Positions 44,690-53,658 of a stretch of DNA of 64,000 nucleotides are shown here, one piece after another. The notes beneath the pieces were generated by a model that worked only from the letters and a program-made list of their open reading frames with translations, searched no databases and was not told where the DNA came from. The position numbers and the translations under genes were made by a program. Source of the DNA: Hyphomonas sp. (GTDB lineage: Bacteria > Pseudomonadota > Alphaproteobacteria > Caulobacterales > Hyphomonadaceae); assembly GCA_017792365.1 (NCBI GenBank), contig CP051229.1, positions 1,922,001 through 1,986,000 on the forward strand, in the 5' to 3' direction. Each line of letters begins with the position of its first letter. Positions within the stretch are counted from its first letter, which is position 1.

Positions 44690-45072
44690 TCATGAGGCGT
44701 AGCTCACCACCTCGAACTCGATGCCGTTGTCATCGAAGAAGTAGAACCGGCGCCCCGGGTCATAATCGTCGTGCCCGAACGGCTCCAGTCCCGCCGCCTT
44801 CACCCGGCCCTCGACCGCATCAAGATCGTCCACCAGACACCGATATGGTTCATCGGCGCGCCCTTGCTGAACGCCTTGCCCAGCGGCTTGCCCGGCTCGC
44901 GTGAGTAGACGGCAAGATAGGTATCCTCCTCCCCCACGTGCACGCTCAGCCCGCCCATCATCGACGGCCCCTTCCAGCGCACCTTCCATCCGAAGAACTC
45001 GACCAGCATTGCAGCGGTCTTCTCCGGATCGCTTACCGTGATGTTCACATGCTCCAGCCTGCCCACGCCCAT
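44690..45072 (-). CDS. VOC/glyoxalase-family protein, SoxR-controlled (frameshifted)
   Basis: A protein of about 127 residues with the vicinal-oxygen-chelate fold: RLEHVNITVSDPEKTAAM at the start, APMNHIG in the middle and RRFYFFDDNGIEFEVVSY at the end (His, Glu metal-ligand candidates). The frame is broken near 44836; one added base gives NHIGVLVDDLDAVEGRV. It is divergent from soxR, and a SoxR box with an overlong 19-bp promoter spacer lies in front of it, so it is probably induced by redox-active compounds. It could destroy or bind such a compound. Confidence 0.82.
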
Positions 45073-45106
45073 ATCAGATCTCCTTGTTTGTCTGTTGCGT
45101 GAACCA

Positions 45107-45137
45107 GTCGTACAATCTCAACCTAACTTGAGATCAA
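45107..45137 (-). promoter_or_regulatory. SoxR-activated promoter of the VOC gene (19-bp spacer)
   Basis: On the minus strand, TTGATC (-35, 45132-45137) and TACGAC (-10, 45107-45112) are separated by 19 bp, the overlong spacing typical of promoters switched on by MerR-family regulators through DNA twisting. The SoxR box at 45116-45133 fills the spacer. Confidence 0.7.
45116..45133. promoter_or_regulatory. SoxR box
   Basis: TCTCAACCTAACTTGAGA matches the 18-bp SoxR operator consensus CCTCAAGTTAACTTGAGG at 14 positions and keeps both outer arms. It lies between divergent soxR and VOC genes. Confidence 0.85.
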
Positions 45138-45160
45138 GCGCACTTTCCGGATTCTTTCAG

Positions 45161-45622
45161 ATGCCCGCCCAGCTCATCACCATCGGTGAAATCTCGCGCC
45201 GCACCGGCCTCGCCGTCTCAGCTATCCGCTTCTACGAGGAGAAGGGCTTCATCGAGCCGATCCGCAATTCCGGGGGCCACCGGCGCTTCCTGCGCTCGGA
45301 CATCCGCCGCCTCTCGCTGGTCATGGTCGCACAGAAGCTCGGCTTCTCGCTCGCCGAGATCGCCGAGGAAATGCACGCCCTCCCCATGGGCCGCGCCCCG
45401 ACCAAACAGGACTGGAGCCGCGTCTCCACCCGCCTGCGCGCCCGCATCAGCGACCGCATCGCCCGTCTCGAACGCCTGCGCGAAACGCTCGATGGCTGCA
45501 TCGGCTGCGGCTGCCTCTCGGTCTCCGCCTGCAAGCTCTACAACCCCGACGATCAGATCGCACAGAAGGGGCCAGGACCAAGGTTCGCGCTGGGCGATCG
45601 CGCAACGCGCCGAAACGACTGA
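45161..45622 (+). CDS. soxR: Redox-sensitive MerR-family activator SoxR
   Basis: A 153-residue regulator with a MerR helix-turn-helix (TIGEISRRTGLAVSAIRFYE), a dimerisation helix and the [2Fe-2S] cluster motif CIGCGCLSVSAC (Cys-x2-Cys-x-Cys-x5-Cys) that defines SoxR. Oxidation of the cluster turns on target promoters. The start ATG at 45161 places the HTH at the usual position. Target: at least the divergent VOC gene through the box at 45116-45133. Outside enterobacteria, SoxR usually controls small redox-protection regulons rather than soxS, which fits. Confidence 0.95.
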   Translation: MPAQLITIGEISRRTGLAVSAIRFYEEKGFIEPIRNSGGHRRFLRSDIRRLSLVMVAQKLGFSLAEIAEEMHALPMGRAPTKQDWSRVSTRLRARISDRIARLERLRETLDGCIGCGCLSVSACKLYNPDDQIAQKGPGPRFALGDRATRRND

Positions 45623-45794
45623 TTAACCCGCCGCCCGCGTCCAGCCTGAACCGCCAGCGCGCCCGCGCGCGCCCCATCCGTAAACCGTCTGTTTAAGATG
45701 TCAGCCGCGATTGCCCCGCTCCGGAAGGCCTCTGTTATCCAAAATCTGGTACATAAGGGATGAGAAATGCACCGGGCGGTGCAGAGCAGGTACA

Positions 45795-48700
45795 GTGTTC
45801 GGCCATCCTATCCACGACCTGATCAAGCGCGCTGCCGCCGCGATTGCTGCGGCGGGCGTCGCCGTACACCTGTCGCTTGCCATTGCGCAGGAGCCTCAAG
45901 AACCCGCGCCGCCCACAACGCCCGCAGCTGAGACGACTCCGCAGGAAACGCCGCTCGCGGCGCAGGCAGCCGCCATCGACGACCTGCTCGCCGGCGACCT
46001 CTCGCTCGACGTCGACGCCCGCTCGCTGTTTGAACTGCCGGAAGGCGATGCAGGCCGCAACGTCTACCGCCTGACGCTGCAGTACCTCAACAACCCAGAG
46101 CTGCTGAGCGAGCCAGCAGACGCAGAATCCAACGCAGCAGCGCCCCGGCGCGGACGCGCTCGCCCGCGCCGAGGCCCGCTTCTACCTCCTGCCCGACGAG
46201 CAACAGGCCGAACTGCTCGCGCGCCACGAGGAGCAGCGCCAGGCCGCAGCGGACATCGCAAACGCCGACGCAGCTCTGCAGGCGGAGCTCGACGAGGTGC
46301 GCGCCCGCGCCGACGCCATTGAGAACTTCCTCCAGGGCGAACCGGCCGACCTCGACCGGCTCAACTTCACCCAATCAGTCGCACCTCTCGCGGATGCAGA
46401 CCGCCGCCAGCGCATTCTCTCCGAGGTGAACCCGCCCGACACAGCCGCTTCCGAACCGCCCCCCGAGACAGAAACCCCGCCCAGCGAGGCGCCAGCCGAT
46501 CCAGACGAGGCGACCGACGAGACAACCGGCGAGACCCCGGCTGAAACGGGCCTCGAACAGGAACTCGCCGCAGAACAGGCGCGTCTCGATAGCCTGATCG
46601 GCCGCTACCTCGCCCTCAGCAGCGCCGACTACCAGCGTCTCCTCGCTCTCCAATCAACCTCCACCAACGAGCTAGCCAGCGTCGCCGAAGCCGAGGCGCA
46701 GGCCGCCGAAGCCGCCCGCCTTGCCGAAGAAGCCGCAGCCGCCGCCGAACGCGCCGCCACCGAAGCCGCCCGACTCGTCGCTCAGGAAAGCGGCCGCCTC
46801 CAGGAATGGCGCCAGGAGCAGGCCCGCTTCGAGGGACAGCTCGCCAGCCGCGGCGACGTCACCAGCCAGCTTGAAGAACAGACTCTCCGCTATCGCCGCG
46901 AAGTGCGCGAACTCGACGAGCTGCCGCGCTATGCCGCCAGCCGCTCCAGCGCCGCCGATGCGCTCTACGCAAGGCTCGTCGAAGACCTGAAGAGCATCCG
47001 CCAGCGGCTTGCGGCATCGCTCGACGCCCCGCGCTCGGAGTCTGCAACCGCGCTCATGCCGCCGGACCTCGACCCCGGCCTCTCCGAAGCCTTCGAGGGC
47101 GCCGACGCCGTCGCCGCGCTGCACGCCGATCTGATCGCCAACGCCCAGCGCCTCTCGACAGCTGACGCCTCCATGCGCGCGAGCGAACGCGACGCCCTCT
47201 ACAAGGCGATGCTCGACCTCAACGACATCCGCCTCATGATGATCGGCGAGCTGTCGGGCGATCTGCGGTCCGACATCGTGGGCTTCGGCGAAGCCGGTAT
47301 CGCCCAGGTCGGCCGCGAGCTGAACCAGATCGGCCTGATCGTCCGCTACAGCTTCTCCAACGCCGGAGCGCTGGCCGGGGAGGCGGCGCGCCCGATCTTC
47401 AACCCGACCCCAAGCTTCATCTTCGGCCTCATCCAGATCGCCATCCTCGCCCTCGCCTTCCGCGCCTGGCGCTCCGCCGGCGGCAGTATCCTCTCCGAGC
47501 TGCAGCGCACCTACGCCACGCGCCGCCCCGCCACCGTCGTCTCCGCCTTCAGCGCCGCAGCGCTCGGCTACATCCGGGACGTGCGTCGCCCGCTGGAATG
47601 GCTCGCCTTCGCCCTCCTCCTGCGCTGGATCCTCAACGACATCCTGCCCTTCCCCGGCGACGATCTGATCTGGACGATCACCATCGGCGTGCTGGCCGCC
47701 ATCTCGCTGGTGACGATGGCGGACCGCCTCGTCAGGTCCTCCCCCCTCAAGGACCCCTGGGCCCCGACCCGCGTGCGCTCCCTGCAGCTGATCGCCGGAT
47801 CGATTGCCGGCGTCGTGCTGCTGCTCGCCCTCACCGCGGAAACTGTCGGCCGCGGCGCGATATACAGCTGGATTCTCAAGGCCTGCTGGCTGCTGGCCCC
47901 GATCGTCGCCATCCTCCTCTCGTGGTGGTGGCGCGACCGCATCTTCGCCCTGGCCGAGGTCGGCAAGGGTTCCGACGCCATCCTCAGCTGGGCGGTCAAG
48001 CATCGCACCGGCGCGCTTGGCCATATCGCGCGCCTGCTGGCCGGCGCAGTCCTTCTGGTCCGCGGCGCCGTCGAGATCGTGAAATCACGCATCAAGGACA
48101 TCGCCCTCATCCGTGAAATCACCGACCAGCGCAGCGAAAAGCTGGCGGCCGAACAGGCCGCCGCAGACGAAGCCAGCGGCCGCTACCAGGATCTCAGCGA
48201 CGAAGACTACGAGGCGCTCGCCCCCCACCGCGCCCCCGAAATCGAAAACCCGGCCGACCGCTCACCCGAAGATCTCGACCTGCCGGATCTATCGCCCGGC
48301 AAGATCATCGCCGTCGTCGGCGAACGCGGCCTCGGCAAGTCGACCGCGCTGCGCGATCTCGTCCGCGACCTCGATCCGGCAAACGTTCTCTACATACACT
48401 TCGAAGGCGGCGGTCTGCGCGGCCTGCTCTCGAAGCTCGCCGCGTCCTTCAAGGTCGAGGCAAACGAATCTGCGGTCCTCGAAGCGATCGAGAACAGCAA
48501 CCTCGAAGCCATCGCAATCGACGACTTCCATCGCCTGTTCGTCCCGGCGATCGGCGGCCTTGCCGACTTCGACCGCTTCGTGTCGATGGCCCGCACCTGC
48601 GCCTCCTCGACGGCATGGGCCTTCGGCATCGGCGGCCCCGCCATGACCTATATCGGCCGCGCCCGCTCGGATCATTCGCTGTTCGACGAGATCGCCTTCC

Positions 48701-49232
48701 TCCCGCGCTGGGATGCCGACCAGCTGCGCGCCTCATCGAACGCCGCACCAAGCGGCTCGGCATCAAGCCGGTCTTCGATCTGCGCAACGAAGCCGCGCTG
48801 TCCATGTTCAACTCCGACCTGCCGCCGGAAGAGCGGGTGAAACGCGCCTACTTCGAAAAGCTCGAAGACCTCTCCAAGGGCAATCCCGCGATCGCGCTCG
48901 ACATCTGGCGCCAGTCGCTCTTCATCAACCGCTTCACCAGCCAGACCGAGGTCCGCACCTATTCCGGCCCCTCCACCGACGACCTGTCCTCCATGCCGGA
49001 AGCCACCCTGTTCGTCCTGCGCGCCATGATGCAGATGGAAGTCGCCACCCTGGAATCCCTGCGCTGGTCAACCGACCTCGACGCCGGTCTCATCTCCGAA
49101 GCGCTGCGACGCCTCGTGCGCCAGGAAGTGATCGGCGAGTTCTCTGACGGCTACCGCATCAGGCTTCACTGGTACCGCGCCGCCGAACGCGTGCTGGAGC
49201 GTCGCAATCTCGTGGTGAGGGCTGCAGCATGA
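45795..49232 (+). CDS. Large membrane-bound P-loop ATPase with periplasmic coiled coil and winged helix (two frameshifts)
   Basis: About 1145 residues after repair. In order: a signal peptide (LIKRAAAAIAAAGVAVHLSLAIAQ) from a GTG at 45795; a linker of Pro/Glu/Thr; a long helical, coiled-coil part (46.2-47.2 kb; AEAARLAEEAAAAAERAATE); about six membrane spans (47.39-48.09 kb); a cytoplasmic NTPase with Walker A GERGLGKST (48319-48345) and Walker B AIAIDDFHRLF (48508-48540); and a C-terminal winged-helix-like region (LFVLRAMMQMEVATLESLRW...). An extra C in the run 46143-46146 and a missing C at 48731-48732 split it. The stop overlaps the MscS start (ATGA). I know no named family with this layout. 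Confidence 0.72.
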
Positions 49233-50128
49233 ACAAGCTCATCCTGAACCTCGCCCGCATCGCGCCAGCCGCGCTTCTCGCCGTCGCCCCCGCTTCCGCA
49301 CAGGCGGTCAGCGATCTCGACGCCGTCTCCCAGCTCGCCAACCTCGTCCGCTGGAGCGGCGTGGTGACATCGATCTTCGTCGTCGCCGGCGCCTGGATGC
49401 TGATGCGCGTCGCAGGCGGCTTCGTATCGGGTCTCAGCTCCCGCTTCACGGCGCGCCGGCTTCTGTTCAAGAAGGTGCAGACGATCATCCAGTTCCTGGT
49501 GTTCGTCATCATCACCATCGTGGTGGTCACGCTCTCCTTCGAGATCGACCAGACCGTCCTTGCAGTCATCGGCGGGTCGATCGCCGTCGCCGTCGGCTTC
49601 GCGGTCAAGGACCTCGTCGCCTCCTTCATCGCCGGCATCATCATCCTGATCGACCGGCCCTTCCAGGTCGGCGACCGCGTCGACTTCGGCGGCTTCTACG
49701 GCGACATCACGGCTATAGGCCTGCGCTCGGTCCGTCTGCAGACGCTCGACGACAACACCGTCACGATCCCCAACTCGAAATTTCTCAGCGACATCACCTC
49801 GTCAGGAAACTTCGGCGCCCTCGACATGCAGATCGTGATGGATTTCCACATCGCGATAGATCAGGACTTCGACCGCGCCCGCGAGATCGTCCGTGAAGCC
49901 GCCCTGTCCAGCCGCTACGTCTTCCTGTCGAAACCCATCGTCGTGCTGGTCACGCAGGAAGCCTCCACCGCGCTCGTCTCCGTGCGCCTCCGGCTCAAGG
50001 CCTACGTCCTCGACGCCAAGTACGAAAAGACCTTCGAAACCGACGTCAACCTCCGCGTCCTCCGCGCCTTCCGCAACGAAGGCATCAGCGCTCCGCAACT
50101 GACTCCAGGCGCGATCGCTGCGGCTTAG
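49229..50128 (+). CDS. MscS-family mechanosensitive channel
   Basis: A 299-residue channel with a cleavable-looking N-terminal signal (APAALLAVAPASAQA), two spans and the pore helix TM3 (LAVIGGSIAVAVGFAVKDLV) with Gly/Ala packing and the following DRPFQVGDRVDFGGFYGDIT, SVRLQTLDDNTVTIPNSKF of MscS beta domains. Its ATG overlaps the stop of the ATPase gene (49229-49232), so the two are coupled. Compared with E. coli MscS (286 residues) the length is normal. The link with a membrane ATPase suggests gating or assembly control rather than a plain osmotic valve. Confidence 0.93.
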   Translation: MNKLILNLARIAPAALLAVAPASAQAVSDLDAVSQLANLVRWSGVVTSIFVVAGAWMLMRVAGGFVSGLSSRFTARRLLFKKVQTIIQFLVFVIITIVVVTLSFEIDQTVLAVIGGSIAVAVGFAVKDLVASFIAGIIILIDRPFQVGDRVDFGGFYGDITAIGLRSVRLQTLDDNTVTIPNSKFLSDITSSGNFGALDMQIVMDFHIAIDQDFDRAREIVREAALSSRYVFLSKPIVVLVTQEASTALVSVRLRLKAYVLDAKYEKTFETDVNLRVLRAFRNEGISAPQLTPGAIAAA

Positions 50129-50265
50129 TCACGTCGGGATCTGCTGCAGACCATACAAACCTGAAGGCGGCGCGGCGGCGAGAGGACCCGCGACAGGGTT
50201 CGCGGCAATGGCCGGAAACGGCGGTGAGTTCAATTGGTCGTCGCTCGCCAGACGATCAATCATTG

Positions 50266-50283
50266 CGTAACCAACCTGTTACG
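50266..50283. promoter_or_regulatory. Inverted repeat, candidate ArsR operator
   Basis: CGTAAC and GTTACG, perfect 6-bp arms around a 6-nt spacer, 38 bp before the SRPBCC start codon. ArsR-type regulators bind such short palindromes, and an ArsR gene is the next but one downstream. Confidence 0.5.
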
Positions 50284-50321
50284 AATAACATGGCGACTTC
50301 AGCAACCAAATGGAGACGGAA

Positions 50322-50789
50322 ATGGGTCTTCAGATTGGTACGCTCGCCGTCAGGCGAAGCATCTTCATTCGAGCAAATCCGGAGCGCGTCTGGCAGGAGT
50401 TCGCCAGCGCAGATCGCATAGCAGCCTGGCTCGACCGAGGTCACACGCTGCACTCAATTGATCCGCGTCCTGGCGGAGAAGTGGACTTTAGCGTGGAAGT
50501 CGACGGCAAGCGTCGATTCTTTGGGGGCTCGGTCGTAGTCTATGATCGCGAATGCGAGATGTCCTTCCAGATTGCGTGGAGGGAGCCATGGGAAGCGGAT
50601 TTCTCAACGGCGACACCCAGTTTCTGGACGTTTCGGCTAACCCCACTCTACGGCGGCACACAAGTTGAGATCTTCCATCACGGATTCGAGCAGGCTGGCG
50701 CGCTCGCGGCCGACCTTCTCGAAGGTTATGAGGAAGGGTGGGACATCAAGCACCTCAAGGCCCTGCGAGGACTGATTGAGGCCTCGTAG
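50322..50789 (+). CDS. SRPBCC/AHSA1-type ligand-binding protein
   Basis: A 155-residue START-like protein: RSIFIRANPERVWQEFAS, AAWLDRGHT, a cavity-forming beta-sheet and the long C-terminal helix (GYEEGWDIKHLKALRGLIE), typical of the AHSA1/ArsR-linked group. ATG 50322 has GGAG 8 nt upstream, whereas ATG 50310 has none. The composition here is less GC-biased than the flanks, which may mean later acquisition. Usually the ArsR gene comes first in such pairs; here it comes second, overlapping by 14 bp. Confidence 0.85.
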   Translation: MGLQIGTLAVRRSIFIRANPERVWQEFASADRIAAWLDRGHTLHSIDPRPGGEVDFSVEVDGKRRFFGGSVVVYDRECEMSFQIAWREPWEADFSTATPSFWTFRLTPLYGGTQVEIFHHGFEQAGALAADLLEGYEEGWDIKHLKALRGLIEAS

Positions 50790-51105
50790 AGGTGTTTACG
50801 TCGCGCCGGCCGATCCGACCCGTCGCGAAATTCTTGAAGCGCTCCGCGACCAGGGAGCGCTGAACGCCGGCGATATCGCCGCTCGCTTCCAGAAGGTTTC
50901 ACGCCCGGGGATTTCCCGTCACCTGCGCGTTCTGCTTGAGTGCGGGCTTGTTCAAGTTCTTTCGCAGGGGCGGCAACAAATCTACGCTCTTGATCCGACG
51001 CTGATCGCTGGCGTCCGGGACGGGTGGCTGTCCACTTTCGACAAGGCCGACGTCGCCGCCCCCAAAGCCTTGCGAAGGCGCGCCGAGCAAGAGGGTAGCC
51101 GTTAG
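50776..51105 (+). CDS. ArsR-family regulator
   Basis: A 109-residue winged-helix regulator: DPTRREILEALRDQGALNAG, the recognition helix in SRPGISRHLRVLLECGLV, and the wing VLSQGRQQIYALDP. No Cys-rich metal site is visible, which fits the SRPBCC-linked subgroup sensing small organic ligands. The start appears to be TTG at 50776, inside the SRPBCC gene. Likely autoregulates through the repeat at 50266-50283. Confidence 0.85.
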   Translation: MRPRRGVYVAPADPTRREILEALRDQGALNAGDIAARFQKVSRPGISRHLRVLLECGLVQVLSQGRQQIYALDPTLIAGVRDGWLSTFDKADVAAPKALRRRAEQEGSR

Positions 51106-51211
51106 ATTTGCGAACTCAGGCTGCCGAGGCAATCGGCGACTTTCAGCCTCATCGTCCGCGAATGCAGGCTTCAGTCGATCACTCCGGCCGCCCAGACTGG
51201 AACAGGCCCCC

Positions 51212-52435
51212 TCAAGTCTCCACAGCAAACAGCTCAGCCTGATCCTCGCGCGAGATTTCCTTCATCTCCCACGGCAGGCCCTGCTTGCCGATCTCGTCCA
51301 TGAACGGCTTTGACGGCAGCTGCTCGACGTTGAAGACGCCGCCCTGCACCGGCCACTCGCCGCGGAACAGCATCATCGCGCCAACCACGGGCGGCACGCC
51401 GGTCGTATAGCTCACCGCCTGCGCCTTCACTTCCTTCCACGCTTCGGCGTGATCCGACACGTTCCAGATGAAAGCGATCTTCTCCTTGCCGTCCTTCTTC
51501 CCGCGGAAGATGCAGCCGATCGACGTCTTGCCGGTGTAGTTCTCGCCCAGCGAGGACGGCGGCGGCAGCAGGTCCTTGAGGAATTCCATCGGGATGATCT
51601 TCATCCCCTTGTGCTCCACCGGATCGATGCGCGTCATGCCGATCCCCGTCAGCACGTCGAGGTGCTTGATGTACTCATCGCCGAACGTCATCCAGAACCG
51701 GATCTGCTTCAGCCCCTTGATGTTCTCAACGAGGCTCTCCTCCTCCTCGTGATAGATCAGGTACGACTTGCGCTGCCCCACTTCGGGATAGTCGACCATG
51801 CAGGAGATCGACAGCGGATCGATCTCGATCCACTCGCCCTCCTTCCAGTACTTCCCGCGCTGGGTCACTTCGCGCAGGTTGATCTCCGGGTTGAAGTTGG
51901 TCGCAAACCCCTGCCCGTGATCGCCCGCATTGCAGTCGACAATGTCGATGTGGCTGATCTCGTCGAACAGGAATTCCTGCGCATAGGCGCAATAGATATT
52001 CGACTGCCCGGGATCGAACCCGCAGCCGAGGATCGCCATGATCCCCTTCTCTTTGTACTTGTCGTGGTACGGCCACTGCCACTTGTAGGTGAACTTGGCT
52101 TCCTCGCGCGGCTCGTAATTCGCCGTATCCATGTAGTGCACGCCCGCCTCAAGGCACGCATCCATGATCGGCAGGTCCTGGTACGGCAACGCCATGTTGA
52201 TCACGAGATCAGGCTTCACCTTCTTCAGGAGCGCAACCGTCGCGGCCACGTCATCCGCATCGACCTGATGGCAATGCACCTCGCCCTTACACAGCGCCGC
52301 CGCCTTCTCGCAGCTCTCGATCCGCCGCGAAGCCAGATGGATCGTCTTGAACACGTCCCGGTTCATGGCGCATTTCTGCACCGTCACGGACCCAGCCGCG
52401 CCCGCGCCGATGATCAAAACCGTATCCATATCCAT
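51212..52435 (-). CDS. Carboxynorspermidine/carboxyspermidine synthase (saccharopine dehydrogenase family)
   Basis: A 407-residue NAD(P)-dependent enzyme. The Rossmann motif is IIGAGAAGSVTVQKC; HLASRRIESCEKAA and NMALPYQDLPIMDACL follow; GCGFDPGQSNIYCAYA and EEESLVENIKGLKQIRFWMT are in the saccharopine-dehydrogenase-like region typical of CANSDH. It joins putrescine (or diaminopropane) with aspartate semialdehyde, before NspC. ATG 52435 has AGGAGAGG upstream. Separated from nspC by 8.5 kb. Confidence 0.92.
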   Translation of the reverse strand: MDMDTVLIIGAGAAGSVTVQKCAMNRDVFKTIHLASRRIESCEKAAALCKGEVHCHQVDADDVAATVALLKKVKPDLVINMALPYQDLPIMDACLEAGVHYMDTANYEPREEAKFTYKWQWPYHDKYKEKGIMAILGCGFDPGQSNIYCAYAQEFLFDEISHIDIVDCNAGDHGQGFATNFNPEINLREVTQRGKYWKEGEWIEIDPLSISCMVDYPEVGQRKSYLIYHEEEESLVENIKGLKQIRFWMTFGDEYIKHLDVLTGIGMTRIDPVEHKGMKIIPMEFLKDLLPPPSSLGENYTGKTSIGCIFRGKKDGKEKIAFIWNVSDHAEAWKEVKAQAVSYTTGVPPVVGAMMLFRGEWPVQGGVFNVEQLPSKPFMDEIGKQGLPWEMKEISREDQAELFAVET

Positions 52436-52625
52436 GCCTCTCCTGACCTGTCCGGCCCACCCGACATCGCCGGTCTAGAGCCTTACCCCAGAACTGAAAA
52501 CCGGGTTTGCAAAATCGGAGGCCATTTTCGCCTCCACCGGTCGGCTTTGTCGTGGTTTCAAGTCTTGCGGAATGACCGCGCGCGTGATTCCGTGCCCCGC
52601 AGAACGATCCGCAGGAGACCGACCC

Positions 52626-52991
52626 ATGATCGGCTACACGACAATCGGCGCCAACGACCTCGACAAGGCGCTCGCCTTCTACGACCCACTGATGGAAGTC
52701 GTCGGCGGCCGGCGCGCGATGGAAATCGACAACGGCCAGCTTTACGGGTTCAGCCAGGGCGCCTTCTTCGGCGTCGTCACCCCCTTCGACAAAAAGGCGG
52801 CGACCGCAGGCAACGGCACGATGATCGCGCTCAGTGTCGGATCGAACGAGAAGGTCGACGCCGCCCACGCCAAAGCGCTCGAACTCGGCGCCGCAGATGA
52901 AGGCGAACCGGGCCTGCGCACCGACAACTTCTACGGCGCCTACTTCCGCGACCCTGACGGCAACAAGATCTGCGTCTTCCACATGGGGTAG
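52626..52991 (+). CDS. VOC/glyoxalase-family protein
   Basis: A 121-residue single VOC unit: MIGYTTIGANDLDKALAFYD, then GFSQGAFFGVVTPFD, DAAHAKALELGAADEG and YFRDPDGNKICVFHMG. The Gly/Asp-Pro-Asp-Gly-Asn end is the common metal/cofactor edge of this group. ATG 52626 has AGGAG 9 nt upstream. It is divergent from the carboxynorspermidine synthase. Substrate unknown. Confidence 0.85.
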   Translation: MIGYTTIGANDLDKALAFYDPLMEVVGGRRAMEIDNGQLYGFSQGAFFGVVTPFDKKAATAGNGTMIALSVGSNEKVDAAHAKALELGAADEGEPGLRTDNFYGAYFRDPDGNKICVFHMG

Positions 52992-53021
52992 CGCACGGGC
53001 TGGCCCAGGGGCTGAAGTAGA

Positions 53022-53552
53022 CTAGTTCTGCAGCAGCAGGTCTTCGCTCAGCTTCTTGATCGAATTCTTCTGCGCGGCGTTGGGCGGTCCGCCCCGCTCG
53101 GCCGCGGCGATCGCCATGTCGATCAATTGCCTGCGCTCTTTTTCGCCCAGCGAATTGCGCCACAGCGGCTTGAAGCGCCGGATCACCTCGTTGACGTCGG
53201 CGACCTGCGCGCTGGCCCAGGCCGCGAAGGCGATCGCCTCGTCCCGGTCGCGTTCATTGAGCTGGCAGACTTTCTCGAGCTGGGCGTCGATCACCTCTTC
53301 ATCGGCGCGCATCACCGGCCCCTTCAGGGTGGCCAGCGAATACATCAGCGTCGCCGCCGCGGTCCCGGCGTCCTGCACGCTCGACAGAACGGAACTCCCG
53401 GCCCGCTGGTTGAACCGGGCGCGGTTATACGCCCCGCGTGCATGGGATGCGAAATCGATCACCTTGGCGGTTGCATCGCTCGCCCGCTTGGCGCGCCACA
53501 GCCAGGCGCCTACGCCCAGCAAGATCCCGACAATGACCGCAACGACCGACAT
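53022..53552 (-). CDS. Membrane-anchored helical protein, unknown function
   Basis: A 176-residue protein with an N-terminal span (MSVVAVIVGILLGVGAWLW) and a mostly helical remainder (ATAKVIDFASHARGAYNRAR, DEAIAFAAWASAQVADVNEV). I do not recognise a family. The start is clear from the membrane anchor. It stands between the VOC gene and the DUF4167 gene with short gaps on either side. Confidence 0.6.
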   Translation of the reverse strand: MSVVAVIVGILLGVGAWLWRAKRASDATAKVIDFASHARGAYNRARFNQRAGSSVLSSVQDAGTAAATLMYSLATLKGPVMRADEEVIDAQLEKVCQLNERDRDEAIAFAAWASAQVADVNEVIRRFKPLWRNSLGEKERRQLIDMAIAAAERGGPPNAAQKNSIKKLSEDLLLQN

Positions 53553-53658
53553 CGAGGTTCCAGAAAAGCCAGATGCTTCCAGACCAACTATTCAACCGGC
53601 GCCGCACGGCGTCAATTGACGACAACGTGCGCGTTCCAGTCAGGCGGTCAGATGCCGA

